Shown here in pieces: positions 43,443 to 55,774 of a stretch of 64,000 nt of DNA (its first letter is position 1; the number at the start of each line of letters is the position of its first letter). The notes beneath the pieces are model-generated. The model ran no database searches. It had not been told where the DNA came from and was given only the letters and a program-made list of their open reading frames with translations. The stretch spans positions 114,462,501-114,526,500 of the forward strand of contig NC_134137.1 of NCBI RefSeq assembly GCF_033958435.1. The letters are read 5' to 3'. Origin of the DNA: Carettochelys insculpta. Lineage: Eukaryota > Chordata > Testudines > Carettochelyidae. The position numbers and the translations under genes were made by a program.

Positions 43443-44192
43443 TTCCTGTCAATATTCTCATGTTGCCAGTATCACCAGTTTAAGACACTGCATTTGTTAA
43501 GTAAAAGACAATTCATCCACTTTCAGTAGAAGGCATCTGTAGTTTAGATGTTAAAATCATACATATCTCTTCTTGTTTATCACAGGATTATCTTTGCAGG
43601 ATGCAGTTAAGCAGGGACTACCACACTCACAAGCGTTTGCTTCTTTCTAGGACTGAACTAAAAGCATGTTAAAGCCGTAACACATTCAGGAGGCTTGCTT
43701 TCAATTACAATTTCACATGAAGTTCAAGTTACAAATTCTGGTTCGGACCAGTGACCCAAGTCTCAGAAAAAATAAATATTTTGAAGGCTGAACACTGACA
43801 CTCTGGTGTGGTGTTCCAAAGAGGATCTGCACACTGGGCATTCAGAAGTTTACCTGCCCTAGGCATAATGACCAAGAGAACAGAGTTTATTATTCAGGGA
43901 GGGGAAATATGTGAGTTCATCTTAGAAATCAATCAAAATATAGACTGCAGGGCTTATCTGGGTGTTGCCCTAAAATGGGCATGCAGTGGAATGGGACAGA
44001 GGACTCCTGCTTTTCCTCGTGCAGCTATAAAAGGGATATACAGTTTAGACTGTGACAGATGGTCCTTATACAGGAACGTGTGGCTGGGGGGAGTAGGTGG
44101 AACTAAGGCTTTACCTCTCCCATTCAACCAGTGGAGCAGGCCGCTTTCCATAAAGGAAATGTAATTTATGATTACTCCCTCTTACCCTCTCT
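43443..44192. other. No gene recognised
   Basis: Unique-looking sequence. The 118-codon frame at 43808-44164 has no recognisable domain and no supporting splice or repeat context. Confidence 0.45.
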
Positions 44193-44909
44193 AGCCGTGT
44201 CTACACGTGCACGCTACTTCTAAGTAGCGGCACTAACTTCGAAATAGCGCCCGTCACGGCTACACGTTTTGGGCAGTATTTCGATGTTAACATCAATGTT
44301 AGGCGGCGAGACGTCGAAGCCGCTAACCCCATGAGGGGATCGGAATAGCGCCCTACTTCGAAGTTGAACGTTGAAGTAGGGCACGTGTAGACGATCTGCG
44401 TCCCGCAACATCGAAATAGCGGGGTCCGTCATGGTGGCCATCAGCTGAGGGGTTGAGAGACGCTCTCTCTCCAGCCCCTGTGGGGCTGTGTGGTCACTGT
44501 GTGCAGCAACCCTTAGCCCAGGGCTTCTGGCTGCTGCTGCTGCTGCTGCAGCTGGGGATCCATGCTGCATGCACAGGGTCTGCAACCAGTTGTCAGCTCT
44601 GTGGATCTTGTGTTGTTTAGTGCAACTGTGTCTGGGAGGGGCCCTTTAAGGGAGCGGCTTGCTGTTGAGTCCGCTCTGTGACCCTGTCTGCAGCTGTGCC
44701 TGGCACCCTTATTTCGATGTGTGCTACTTTGGCATGTAGACGTTTCTTCGCAGCGCCTATTTCGATGTGGTGCTGCGCAATGTCGATGTTGAACGTCGAC
44801 ATTGCCAGCCCTGGAGGACGTGTAGACGTTATTCATTGAAATAGCTTATTTCGATGTCGCTACATCGAAATAAGCTACTTTGATGTAGGCTTCACGTGTA
44901 GACATAGCT
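44193..44909 (-). mobile_element. Internally deleted Harbinger derivative, 717 bp
   Basis: The ends AGCCGTGTCTACACGTG and CACGTGTAGACATAGCT are flanked by TCT on both sides (44190-44192 and 44910-44912). The copy is inverted relative to 18948-23592. From its right end inward it matches the left part of that element through the CCCTTTAAGGG motif to the transposase start at 44563 (MDPQ and a glutamine run). From its left end it matches the right part, including GGGGATCGG, CATGGTGGCCATCAGCTGAG and GAGAGACGCTCTCTC. The two parts meet at a run of GCT/CAG triplets near 44520-44545. Nearly all coding sequence, about 3.9 kb, is gone. It can only move if another copy supplies proteins. Confidence 0.88.
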
Positions 44910-45456
44910 TCTGAGACATAAAAAGGCTCTCATACAAGGGTTCTTGCTCCTGTGCACCACTCCTCACTCTAATGACAGTCTCAGAAGACAAAGACCAACC
45001 CTGGGGTGGCCTGTTTGACTTTCCGTATGAATTTTCAGAAGAGACTCGTAGCATGTGTTCAAATCTATTCTAAGGCTTAATGATCCTATTTGTTTACTTT
45101 AAATACTTTTGGGACTAAATATAATTATCAGAATTTCCTTCAGAGCTTCAGTGCCTTTTAACCCTGCTTCCTTTTTATTTTCTGTAGTCCAGAAGGAGTG
45201 ACCACAGTGCAGCTAATATAGCATCCTCCAGGTTTGTCTGTGCCATACGCTGGTCAGGTATGAACATTGCAGGTTACGCAACCATAACATAAAAATTAGC
45301 ATTATTTATGGTCCTTTGTTTTTATCCTTTGTGAAAAATATGAGAAACAATTGTTCCTTCTTGTCCCATTGATAACCACAGCTATGAATATCTGACAAAC
45401 CTTTATAAATTGGGGAGAAAGGAAATGTTTCTCTAAAAGTGCTTTCTATTCACACA
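44910..45456. other. No gene recognised
   Basis: AT-rich sequence without clear features. Confidence 0.45.
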
Positions 45457-45772
45457 GGCCACGTCTAGATGGCCCGTTAGCACAGTGCTGCTGCCAGCAG
45501 ATCTATGCTCATGACAGGTCATGAAATTGCAAACGGATCACCATTTGCAAATTTGCATGGCTAATCAGCATAGCCGTGTGGGATTTTACTGTCAGCAGGA
45601 GGCGTGCCGGCAGCAGAGAGGCCTCTGTGGACGTGCCTCTGCTGGCTACTTCCCCCTCTGTTGCCAGTCCCTTATGCGAGCACGACTTTGCAAATGGTCC
45701 TCCATTTGCAATTTTGTGACCTGTCATTAGCATAGCGCTGCTGGCAGCAGTTGGCCATCTAGACATACATCC
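45457..45772. mobile_element. Palindromic MITE, about 316 bp
   Basis: The left arm has GGCCACGTCTAGATGGCC, GTGCTGCTGCCAGCAG, TGACAGGTCATGAAATTGCA and ACCATTTGCAAATTTGC. The right arm repeats them inverted: GCAAATGGTCCTCC, TTGCAATTTTGTGACCTGTC, GCGCTGCTGGCAGCAG and GGCCATCTAGACATACATCC. The target duplication is unclear. The end core GTCTAGA differs by one base pattern from the GTCTACA family. Confidence 0.7.
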
Positions 45773-47489
45773 TACGTGACAAGGAACAAAACAAAACTAG
45801 ATTTTACAGTTACCATGTATACACAAAAAAATCTGGCTGGATGTCATACATATAAGTATTTGTATGCTGAGCAACTATGGCCCAGTTTCTCCAAATTCCC
45901 TACAGCTAAGGTAAAACATGTTATGAAATCCTCTTAAAAGTCAGCGTATTTGTAGACTAAACTCTAAGAAATAGCATCTTAACAAAATACAGAACTTTCT
46001 TTTTTGTTGTAATTTCCTTCTTTTCCCCCATTCATTTAAAAACCTGAGGTCTGTCTCAAGTTTTCTCTTTTGAGCTTTAGTGGACTGTAAAAAATCACAG
46101 TTCTTTCCTTTTATTAGTTATATCATTTAAATTTAAAGGATGAAAGATAGCTCACAGAAGAGGCCATTGTAACTAAAACCAGATACTCATAAATGGGAAA
46201 TTATTATACAGTAAGTAAAAGGCCTTTTAAATTTAATGCATAAATTTGTTATAAGCATATCTGAATTAAAATACTGCAATTTTATTAGTGTACTACTGTA
46301 CTCATTCGGACATTACCATATATACTGACAATGAAGTTTGTGTTTGCGCAAAGTATAATATGACTTGTGTTCATGAGGTATATTCTCATTTCTAGGCAGT
46401 CAAGAATTATGTTCATTCAGAGGATGATACCATTGACTTCAATTACCAACTACCATTACCACAGCTGATGCTAAAATAACATTTCAGGTATTTTTTTCCT
46501 AATTTTTAGCCTTTTATAAATTATTCTCCTCAATAGTCAAACTGTTTTGTAATTTATCACACTTGTTCAATGTATTGTCAATTTTGAGTGAGAAGGTAAA
46601 ATTGAAAAGCTTTTAAGTGCATCATCATCATATGGAAAATTATGATGTTTAATTATCCTTCTCTGGTGGTACCAATGATCAGGAAACATTTACTGTTCTT
46701 GAAACGAAAATTTTTCAGATTATTTTGCAACCTCTACTTTCAAAGACTTTATGCCCTTAGGTCAAAGTCATAAGATTACTTAAGTACTTTTTTTGAAATG
46801 CTGTTTCTTTCTAAAATGAGGGCAAAAAGATGACAATGAAGATCTTTGAAAACCATTTATCAGGCTACAACAAGGCCTCTGCTGCGACAAACAAGAGAAA
46901 TTGTGGAGGTAACTTCTGCCCCACTGGTCCCAAATCCAAAATCTTCTTTGCAAATAGAGGCTTTCATTAGGTGCAACTGGATCATAAAGTAACAAGTTTT
47001 GTCCTACAAGTTAGCTTAAAGCCTGTTTTGGCCAGCTTAACTCTGCTGTATTCCATGATGGGTTTGGATTAACCCCTACGAAACTCTGTATTGTTTCTGT
47101 TCATTACATTTATCCCTGTGTCTCCTATTATCTTCTCTTTTCATCAGACAAAATGGTACAAAGTTTAATCCCTGCTAAGCTTTTTCAGTTTGAGGTACCG
47201 GGGCTTTATTGTTGACTGTTGTTTCCCCTTTTAATACAAACAGCCCATCTAAATAAATAACCATGTCAAATTGTTAACCTGAAGCACTGAGTAGGCAGTG
47301 AGCACTACTACAGAGAGGAGTGTGATTAGTTTTATGCTAACCTAACCAGAGGCCAAGGGGTCAGAGACAGAACTGAATTCATTGTCACTTTAGTATAGCT
47401 GTGAGCAAACTGAAAACAGATATCAGTATATGGGCCTTCTAATAATTCCAGGTATGCTATATTTTCAACATGCATCCAGCAAAGTGGTT
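45773..47489. other. No gene recognised
   Basis: Very AT-rich sequence. No coding potential or bordered repeat seen. Confidence 0.5.
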
Positions 47490-47592
47490 CTTTGCCCATG
47501 AAAGCTTATGCTCCAATAAATCTATAAGGTGCCACAGGAATTCTCATTGCTTTTTGCAGATACAGACAAACACAGCTACCTCTCTGATATAT
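47490..47592. mobile_element. Penelope-like end fragment
   Basis: CCCATGAAAGCTTATGCTCC, AATCTATAAGGTGCCACAGG and CAGATACAGACAAACACAGC match the opposite-arm words of the copy at 10059-10252. Confidence 0.55.
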
Positions 47593-49162
47593 TTTCAGAG
47601 AAAATCTGCCCATTGTATCAGGATTTCCCAATATTTATTTTATTGAAGAATGGGATATAAGCATACTATTATCATAAAACCAATCTATATCACAGTTGAT
47701 TGCATCAATAACTTGACTATTCTGTGCTGGGTCTCTTTTGAGACAGCTATGTCAGACATATGACTCCTGATATAAGTAGGTGTTGATTAGACAATATTTT
47801 AAATACCCATGGTGAACCCATGGCACCTTATTTATTCTATCATGAGTTTTCCTGGGTAAAACTCACTTCCTAAAAATGGATGTTATTGGAGGGAAGGAGG
47901 GTTATTGTTTTAAATTGTTATTTTAAGAAAGCTTCAATTTTTTTCTGTCTTTAGCCTGTGTGGCATAGCTGCCCTGAAATGAAATAGACCTATTTTGCAG
48001 TAAAGAAATAATGTGCATGAATAAGTGCTAATTATTCAATGTAGCTTTGCTGATTGACACCAGCTGGGAATTTGGCCCAATACTGCTACCTTTGTGTGAT
48101 ATCAAGATTGGATTTATTAGCTGAGCCAACACTTCCATAACTAGCTGAGATCCAAAGAAGCTTCCTTGGCCTCATTGCATAAAACCTGCTGAGTTACCTA
48201 CAGAACAGGAGTGTGTACTCGGGATAAGGTCAGTACTGAACACACATAATCCCATCAGGGCTTTGTTAAAATGTTTTCAGAAACTAAATCCAGGAACAGC
48301 AACTCAGCAGATTAAGTCCCTGGCCTCTCACCTCTGAGGCAAGCAAGCATGATCTTGAGGATAAGGCACAATTTTTATAATGCAAATATTAGCAGAGCCT
48401 AAACTGACTGATAACACCTGTTTGTAGTTGTCTAATTCTTGCATAATATATGTATTACATGAGAACATATTAGAGGCCTGGCTTGGATTTATTCACTCTC
48501 CCTTCACCTTCTCAATACCTTTTGCAGCCACCAAAGGCTATAACATAGGGGTCTCTACCACAGCTTGTTGAGAAACTTTTTTCCTGATAGAAATATTGAC
48601 TTTTTTCCTGGTTGTGGTCTAATTTTTTACTACAAAATCTTCTTCAAGTTTTCACCAAAATATTGAGATTCTGAAAAATTATTAATTTTATGTTTAGCTT
48701 TTGAATTTTTTTGTTAAAAGCCCAAAATGTTCAAGGGAAACAGAAATGTGAATGAAAACTATCCATTTTCCTCAAAAAGCCATTTTCCATTAAAATATTT
48801 TAATCAACTTTTTGACTAATTGTAGTCATCATTTTGAAAATATTTTAGTAGAATACAAAAAAATAACTACACCTCTAATACAGCAATGTCTTCTCTTTCT
48901 TGTTTCTTTGTGGGGAAAAAAACAACAAAGCCTTACAATCAGTTTAATAGCAGATGTGTTCGCTATTTATGGGCTATGGACTAGAATTACAAAAGGACTT
49001 AGGCACCTAACTGCCACTTCAGGCATTTAAAACCTAGAATCAGTCCTCACTGGAAGTCCAAAGCCCCAGGCTCAGATCTGGCAGACCATGTCTAAACCAA
49101 GATGCTAAATTTTAACCTAGACACCAGTTTCTGCCCTTGAGTACGTGTACTGCGGCTTCAGT
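47593..49162. other. No gene; possible tRNA-like repeat near 48298-48385
   Basis: Mostly AT-rich. AGCAACTCAGCAGATTAAGT and CCTGGCCTCTCACCTCTGAGG are loosely reminiscent of a tRNA-derived SINE head. The match is weak. Confidence 0.4.
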
Positions 49163-50105
49163 CAGGAGAGACTGGAAAGGGGCAAATGTAGTGCCCAAGA
49201 GAAATAAAAACAACTAAGCAAACTACAGACCAGACAGCTTAACTTCTGTGCCAGGAAAAACAATGGACCAAATAATTAAGGAGTTCATTTGCACACATCT
49301 GGAAGATAATAAGATGATAGGCAACAGCCAGCATGGATTTGTAAAGAACAAATCATGTCACACCAATCTTTGATAGGATAACAGGTCTTGTAGCTAAGGG
49401 TGAAGTGGTAGATGCAGTATGCCTAGACTTTAGTAAAGTATTTGATGAGGTTTCACATGACCTTTTTATCAATAAACTTAGGGAAATGCAGCGTAGATAG
49501 GGCTGCTATAAATTGGGTGCACAACTGGCTGAATAAATATTCTCAGAGAGTAATTACTATAGGTTCACAGTCAGGCTGGAAGGGCAAAGCAAGTGTGTTT
49601 CCATTGGGGTCATTTTTGGGACCATTTCTGTACAATACATTTATCAATGATTTAGATCATAGCATAGACAGTATGACTATAAAGTCTGAAGATGATACCA
49701 AGCTGGGAGGGGTTGCAAATATTTTGGAGAATAGGGTCTTAATGGGGTGAAGTTTAATAAGGACATATTCAAAATATTACTCTTAGGAAGGAACAATCAG
49801 TTTCATGTATAGAAAATGGGAAGTGACCATCTGGGAAGGAGTACTGCAGAAAGGGATCTAGAGGTCAGAGTAGACCACAAGGTAAATATGAGTCAATAGT
49901 GTGACAACAATGAAACAAAACAAAACAAAACAATAAAAAACAAAAACGAAACCATGATTCTGAGAGACATTAAGAGGATTGTTGTGAGCAACGCAGATGA
50001 AGTAATTCTTTGGCTTCAGTCTGCACTGATTAGGCCTCAATTGGAGTACTGTGTCCGGATCTAGGCACCACATTTCCAGAAAGATGTGGAGAAATTGGAG
50101 AGCCT
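49163..50105 (+). mobile_element. CR1 LINE fragment, old and truncated at both ends
   Basis: Broken plus-strand frames give RDWKGANVVPKRNK-like, [20 protein letters not shown] (about 49225), QHGFVKNKSCHTNL (about 49330), VCLDFSKVFDEVSHDLFINK (about 49420), GSFLGPFLYNTFINDLD (about 49605) and KSEDDTKLGGVANILE, where the FADD box is SEDD. Later CR1 sequence to about 50105 is interrupted by an (AAAAC)n tract at 49913-49946. No 3' tail is present. Confidence 0.8.
49913..49946. repeat. (AAAAC)n microsatellite inside CR1
   Basis: An A-rich run of AAAAC units lies where other CR1 copies read AAAAAAGCAAACATG, so it probably grew from the A-rich codons of the LINE. Confidence 0.7.
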
Positions 50106-52714
50106 AGGAAATGGAGGAATGGGGGAGGGGCAGTTGACCTCGTGCTCCCCGCCCTTCGGAAGGCCTTGTTCACCTCAGGGCTAAAGAACACAGGCTATGC
50201 TCACACTCTTCTGAATTTAAGCTTTGACATTTACATCTGGGAAAAAATGATCATAACTATCTAAAAGGGCTAAACCCATAATATTTTGTGTGGAACTCTC
50301 CAGTCTGTGAGAAATTCTGCCTAAAAACTTCTGACAGTAGGTGGTATGAAGGTTGGATTTGTCAGAAAGATAGCAAAAATTTGGAAACTTAAATTCAGCA
50401 TTCCCAACATTTCTAAGGGGTCTAAGATTCTGAACTCCTCCTGTGAGGGTGCTGAATGTCCTCAATTCCTGTTGAAGTTGGTTGCTTGAAGAAGGATTAA
50501 TGTTAACTAAATGACTGATTAAATCATGTCTGCAAGATATTTATTTAAAATATCTGAAGAAGAAACATGAGGAGTCTTCAGGAGAGTTCAAATCAATTGT
50601 AAAAGTTCCTGAAATAAAGTGTAATGTTGCCTAATGGAGATGGCGATTAGCACATTTTTAAAAATTAATTTTATCAATATCTTCAGAAACTCTTTATGAT
50701 ATTGACACTTGCACCTTATCTGGTGTCAATAGAAATTTAAACAGGTGGGGGGATATGTCACCAACTTGCTCATACAGACTAGTACCCCTTTAAAATGGAG
50801 GTTGTGCTTTTACAACAAAAAGGATGACTATTACTTAATGACACTTGAATTCATGGAATTTGTAGCTCATGCAACTGTGGTCAGTGCATCATTTATCTAC
50901 AAAAATAAATTTTGTCCTTTTACTGAGTGATTATTGCTTTCAAGTGCATTCTTACCTACATATAGTCTGCTTCAGGCCCTTTGTGAGCTTACCCATAAGG
51001 TATCAGCAACAATGCAACCAGTTTCATCTGTCCTTCACTTTCACTTCTCTCTCCATCAAGAAAACAGACAGAAAGAGCAGATCTGTAGTAGATTTATATA
51101 TATATCAATTGTACGTATAATCAAAATGAAAAGTAAGGCCCTCTGAGAAGCATTGCCACTATTTCCACATGAATAAGAGACCATTATCTTGTCCATGTCA
51201 AAGATTTAGGCTTGAAAGGTATATTTGTTTTGAACTTCATCTTTCAACAGGTTTATAGACATTATTAGTGAGATGCTTGTGATAGATTTGTATTTTTATG
51301 GCTGGATTTGATGCAGACCAAATCCTGTCGGGCATGTAGCTCCTTTTGTAGTGCGGTACTGGGTACTTATCTCTAGCATGTGGTTCTGACCTTTTCTACA
51401 GATAGAGTTTTAGGTTTACAGTAAGTACAAATAACAGACTATCCAGTAGCAACTTCATGCTTGTCGCACACCAGTGATGTTTCATGCAGTCCAGTGATGG
51501 GCACAGGGACAAAAGAGTTTGTTCTTCATTTGATTTGTGATAAAAGTGGAGAAATGCCAGAGAGCATTAAATTCTTTGAGTTGAAGCTGCAATAAAAGAT
51601 TTGCCATAGATTGCAGTCTCAGGGTTATTATTAATTTTAAACACTTTGGGCTCATCTGTGTTGGAAAACAGCTTATTCTCCTGCTATTAGTCCATACAAA
51701 CATATAAATCAACCATGTATTTACAGTGGAATATTCCTAACCTATTTATGCCATTATGAGCTAGACTGTGTTTTGGCTTATGCAGTCAAGCAAGTCAGGG
51801 GAGGGGATAAGGAACCTCTCCAGTGTTTTAGGTTCCACAGGAAGAGACATTGTCTCATCATACATATATACAAACACATTGCAATAACATATTTTAAATG
51901 TATGTATATGATAGCTTGAAAAATTACTCACATGCATACACAAACACATGATTTGACACAAATAATGCTCTGATTGTTCAGGTAGAACTATGTGCTATGA
52001 TTTCATAACTCATTCCTGGTTACATTCCCTTACAATGAAAGCCTGAGATGAAAATTGCCTTAATAAGCCCTGCCTTATGCACAAGTTATTCATGTGAGTA
52101 TTGATTTATTCATGTGTAAGCACAGATTCTGGAAGCATAATTATTTTACTGTGGGATATCAGTAGCTAAAAGGGAATAGTCACAGATTAGAGCCATTTGA
52201 TTACTGACCAAAGTCAAATAGTATAGATTCTTGTCCAGGGAGAGCTTCTCATATTTAGTACTGACAAAACTTCTAAAACTGGCATAGAAATGACCCACCA
52301 TTATGACTTTTCTTGTATTCCTACACTGAACTTCCACTTGTCCTTCAGCTACCTCTTTTTTCCAACCTCACTGGCCCATAGGGAATTCCTGTTCAGGTGG
52401 ACCAAAATTCACATCTGCTCAAAGAACAGTACAAGTAAACCTTATTTTGACGACACACATCACAGGATTCTGCCATTCTGTCCTGTTTTTCTCTATTCCT
52501 GTTCTCACTCCCTTGTGCAACAGTTAGGCCAAAATGAGAGTTGTGTGCCAAACCTGGAAGCTTTCCTTGCTCCATTTAACACATGACTGTTCCCCTGAGA
52601 GAGGCTCACAACCCCCATAACGTTTCAGGCTCTGGCCATATGTTTCAGAGGCATCGGAGAGTGCTGATGACGGGATGGAATGACAAATGTAGTTTGCAAA
52701 TGTAGAGCACTTAA
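50106..52714. other. No gene recognised
   Basis: AT-rich, unique-looking sequence, with a short (TA) run near 51096-51105. Open frames on both strands are short and unremarkable. Confidence 0.5.
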
Positions 52715-52775
52715 AGACTGGGCTAGATGACTTCCTGAGGTCCCTTCCAGACCTAGAAGTCTATGATTCTGTGGT
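52715..52775 (+). mobile_element. CR1 3' end fragment
   Basis: GACTGGGCTAGATGACTTCC, GAGGTCCCTTCCAGACCTAG and CTATGATTCTGTG are the standard CR1 3' terminus without any preceding coding part. Confidence 0.8.
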
Positions 52776-54395
52776 ACAAACAGAAGTATATAGGAATCAG
52801 GGAGGTGGGAGAGAGGAATTAAGCTATTCATAGCAGACAAGGAAGAAAGGGGGAAGGGATGTAAACTGGAGAAAAACAATAAAAAGCCCAACCCAGTCCA
52901 AACAATCTCCTTCCAGCATTTCCTGAAGCCTCTGGATGAAATTTGACAGCTCTGCATATCTGCCAAGGCAGATGGGAAGCATCTGATGCAGAATTCTAAA
53001 GCATGGAGTAAACTGATCATTATTTGTTAAATATTAATAATAAAATGTAAAACAAGCCCAGTTAACTATGAGTGCTGCTAATTTGGGCTCTGATCCTTCA
53101 AAGGGTGGTGGACAGCCTGGTGAATTTATATACCCATCCACTGAAGCAGTTAAACATTGGCCACTCCAATATTTCAATAGTTAAGAACACTCATATTTAG
53201 GCCTGACCATTTGCTCCTGAGGGAACACCTTTGTCTGGAGGGAAAAAGCACCATATAATCTTTGGCTGAGTTTTGGCCAGTTTTTCTTTCTCATCCTACA
53301 TGAACCTGTCTTATAACAAATATATCAAAATATTAATTTTGGAATGTCTTTGTGCACCTTTTCACTTTAATTAGCTGAAGTTAGTTAAATAGAACAATGA
53401 TTTTACAAAAACACTTTGTCTCCATAGACATCCCAACCTGTCTCAATAAATCCCAAATGATTCTCCAGGCATTTCCTTTTATCATTAGCAGACACTATGG
53501 CCTCCTTGCCCCTAAACACAACGCCTTTTTATTTACATTATATTGTATGTATTTTATAATGCAACATATCTCTTTTCATTATTCTTGAGGGACCACATTC
53601 TGGCACTTGACCTGCCACAGTACAAGCTGGGCACTATTCCAGAAAGCTGCTCTGAAGCTTTTGAATGGGGACAACCCCTCCAGCACAAACCCATGGGCTC
53701 TGTTTTTCCCATGTGACTGCTCAACTTAGGCAATTAAATCCTTGAGTCGCTGAAATAATTGTTGTGATTTCCAGAGGTGCGGAGTGTCTGCAATCTCTCC
53801 CCACCCCAAATTCATGGACAATTGGGAATGCTCAAGCCAGGTCCCATGGATATCAATGGGAGGCTTTCCATGGACTTCAATGGGATCTGAATCAGTCCTC
53901 CAAATAAGCATTAAACATAAGATGTATACTTGTGTCATGCAGACTGAAAAGGCTATTTTATATATAGGGCACATCTACATTTAGGGCATATCTACACTGC
54001 CCCATTTGGAGTTGGGGGGGGCAAACAGAAGTGTGCTGTAACTTCACTGTGGACCTTTAAGGGGCACCCACAGCATTCATCACTAGGACTTACAGGAGAG
54101 CATTTTGGTGCACACTGCTAACCATGCTTCCTTAGGCTGAACTGTGCTGCAGGATAGACATTATGTAATGGGGTGAGCATCCCACATTAGACATGAGAGG
54201 TCTCACGAGGGCTTGAGAGGCCACTTAGCTTACTTGGAATCACTGAAGAAAGGGAAGGCCAGGGCTGAGAATGAAACCAGACCAGCAATACAAAGCCAAG
54301 AGATAGAAACAAGAAGGAAGTTTCAGGGGAAAGCATTGTACAGTCACTCCTTGGATCAAGGAAGGTCATCAGGGAGAAGGAGGAGGTGTTGGACA
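52776..54395. other. No gene; possible MITE remnant at 53969-54165
   Basis: GGGCACATCTACATTTAGGG followed by GGGCATATCTACACTGCCCC resembles two left ends of a GTCTACA-type MITE in tandem, and GGATAGACATTATG near 54151 may be a right end. The rest is AT-rich without features. Confidence 0.4.
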
Positions 54396-54490
54396 TGAAT
54401 CCTCGAATCATAGGGTTGCAAGAAACCTCAGGAGGTCATCAAATCCAAGCTCCCTGCTCAAAACAGGACCAATCTCAGCTAATTCAGATC
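54396..54490 (-). mobile_element. CR1 3' end fragment, minus strand
   Basis: TCGAATCATAGGGTTGCAAG, AACCTCAGGAGGTCATCAAA and CTCCCTGCTCAAAACAGGAC are the reverse complement of a CR1 3' end (compare GGAGGTCATC with GATGACCTCC elsewhere). Confidence 0.75.
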
Positions 54491-54566
54491 CTGTTCAACC
54501 TGGAAAAAAGGCGTCTAACATGAGGGTAGGAGTGAAGTAGCCACATGGAGTAGAGTACGCACCATT

Positions 54567-54705
54567 TGTAACTGTGACATTAATTAATCATTGGAACAAT
54601 ATGCCAGTGGTCTTAGCAGATTCTCCATCACTGAACATTTCTAAATCAAGCTTAGACATTTTTCTAATAGATCTGTCTCAAGAATTCTTTTTGGGAAGTG
54701 CTATG
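54567..54705 (+). mobile_element. Old CR1/L2-like carboxy-terminal fragment
   Basis: Plus-strand translation gives LINHWNNMP, LADSPSLNISKSSLDIF, corresponding to the family block [22 protein letters not shown]. No other part of the LINE is readable. Confidence 0.6.
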
Positions 54706-54893
54706 ATGTGTGATACCGGCAATTAGAGTGCTCCCTTCTGGCCTTGGGATCTATGAATCTACTATACTGTGTATATCTGAGTCAGACCTTCAGCTTCCGG
54801 GGACATATCACAAGATTCCTAGCATCCTCGCAGGGAATAATTACACTAAGCCATTGTTCAAGGTGTATTTTGAGAGGAAACCTGCCTGTTCAT

Positions 54894-55079
54894 CAGTGTT
54901 CCCTCAAATTTTTTCAGTCCATGTATGCAACAGATTTTGTTATGTGTACGAGGAACGTGTAGATGTTCACTGCCAACAGAAACACATGATGCTGGCTGAG
55001 CGTGCTTTGCTAATCAGCTGGGTGGCACTCGTATTTCTTGTGGAGGGCCGCCAAAGCACTCAGCTTACGGGGAACACTG
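54894..55079. mobile_element. hAT-like MITE, 186 bp
   Basis: The element begins CAGTGTTCCCTCAAATTTTT and ends GCTTACGGGGAACACTG. The flanks CTGTTCAT (54886-54893) and CTGTGCAG (55080-55087) agree at six of eight positions, consistent with a decayed 8-bp hAT duplication. TGTTATGTGTACGAGG near 54936 matches a turtle repeat I know. Non-coding. Confidence 0.7.
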
Positions 55080-55087
55080 CTGTGCAG

Positions 55088-55678
55088 CCCACAAAAGTTT
55101 AATGGAAATTGTCTGAGCCCATAAACTCATGGAACTGGGACATTTCTCGGGTACGTTCTCCCAGCAACTGGACCCAGAAACATGTGTACGGTACAAATGA
55201 AAGAAGTTGTACAACTCACACCTTCAGTCTTATTTCAGGAGAGAGACAGAATGCCCCTGAGATGCCAGCGTGTGTCCTCAGTGGTTTTTGTCCTACTGAA
55301 GGCACCTCTTGGACTGTGGCATAGACTTGGCAGACACCACTCAGTTGATGTGGCTTATGCCCATTGCCATAACCACAACTTATCCAGATATAGACTTGTG
55401 CTTCTGGAGCTGAGCCATGAGGAGAACAGATTACTGGGGATCATATCATCATGCCGACCTCTGGGACCTCTGGCACAAAAGCTAGTGCTCCAGAAACTTT
55501 GCATGAAGAAGCTGATGACCGTGGAGCTTTGTGAGCAATTTGCTTTGACTCTCCAGTGCCAAGATACATGCATGAGGAAGTCCATGACTGAGGTCAGTGA
55601 CCTGCAGCTCCAGAGCCACATGCAGCTCTTTAAGGAACCACTTGCAGTTCTGGGCAGGGCTCCCTGTCCCGCACTCAC
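55088..55678. other. Open but unrecognised sequence
   Basis: A frame from the ATG at 55182 runs 209 codons to 55811 and crosses the hairpin at 55679-55774. I see no domain, signal peptide or low-complexity bias that would identify it, and the 3' part is repeat sequence. It may be chance or part of an unrecognised element. Confidence 0.3.
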
Positions 55679-55774
55679 TGAAATAATGGAAGTAAATTTA
55701 ATTGGTTTAATGGCTGGCAGGATGACAGGAGGAATCCGGCTGTTAAACCAATTAAATTTAGTTCCATTATTTCA
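55679..55774. repeat. Inverted repeat, 32-nt arms with one mismatch
   Basis: Arms 55679-55710 and 55743-55774 (beginning TGAAATAATGG and ending CCATTATTTCA) match at 31 of 32 positions around a 32-nt spacer. GGCAGGATGACAGG in the spacer resembles GGCAGGATAGGG just outside the right arm. Confidence 0.8.

Noticed and set aside
49913..49946. CRISPR-like regular repeat
   Set aside because: It is a simple AAAAC microsatellite, and no spaced direct repeats of CRISPR type occur in the window.
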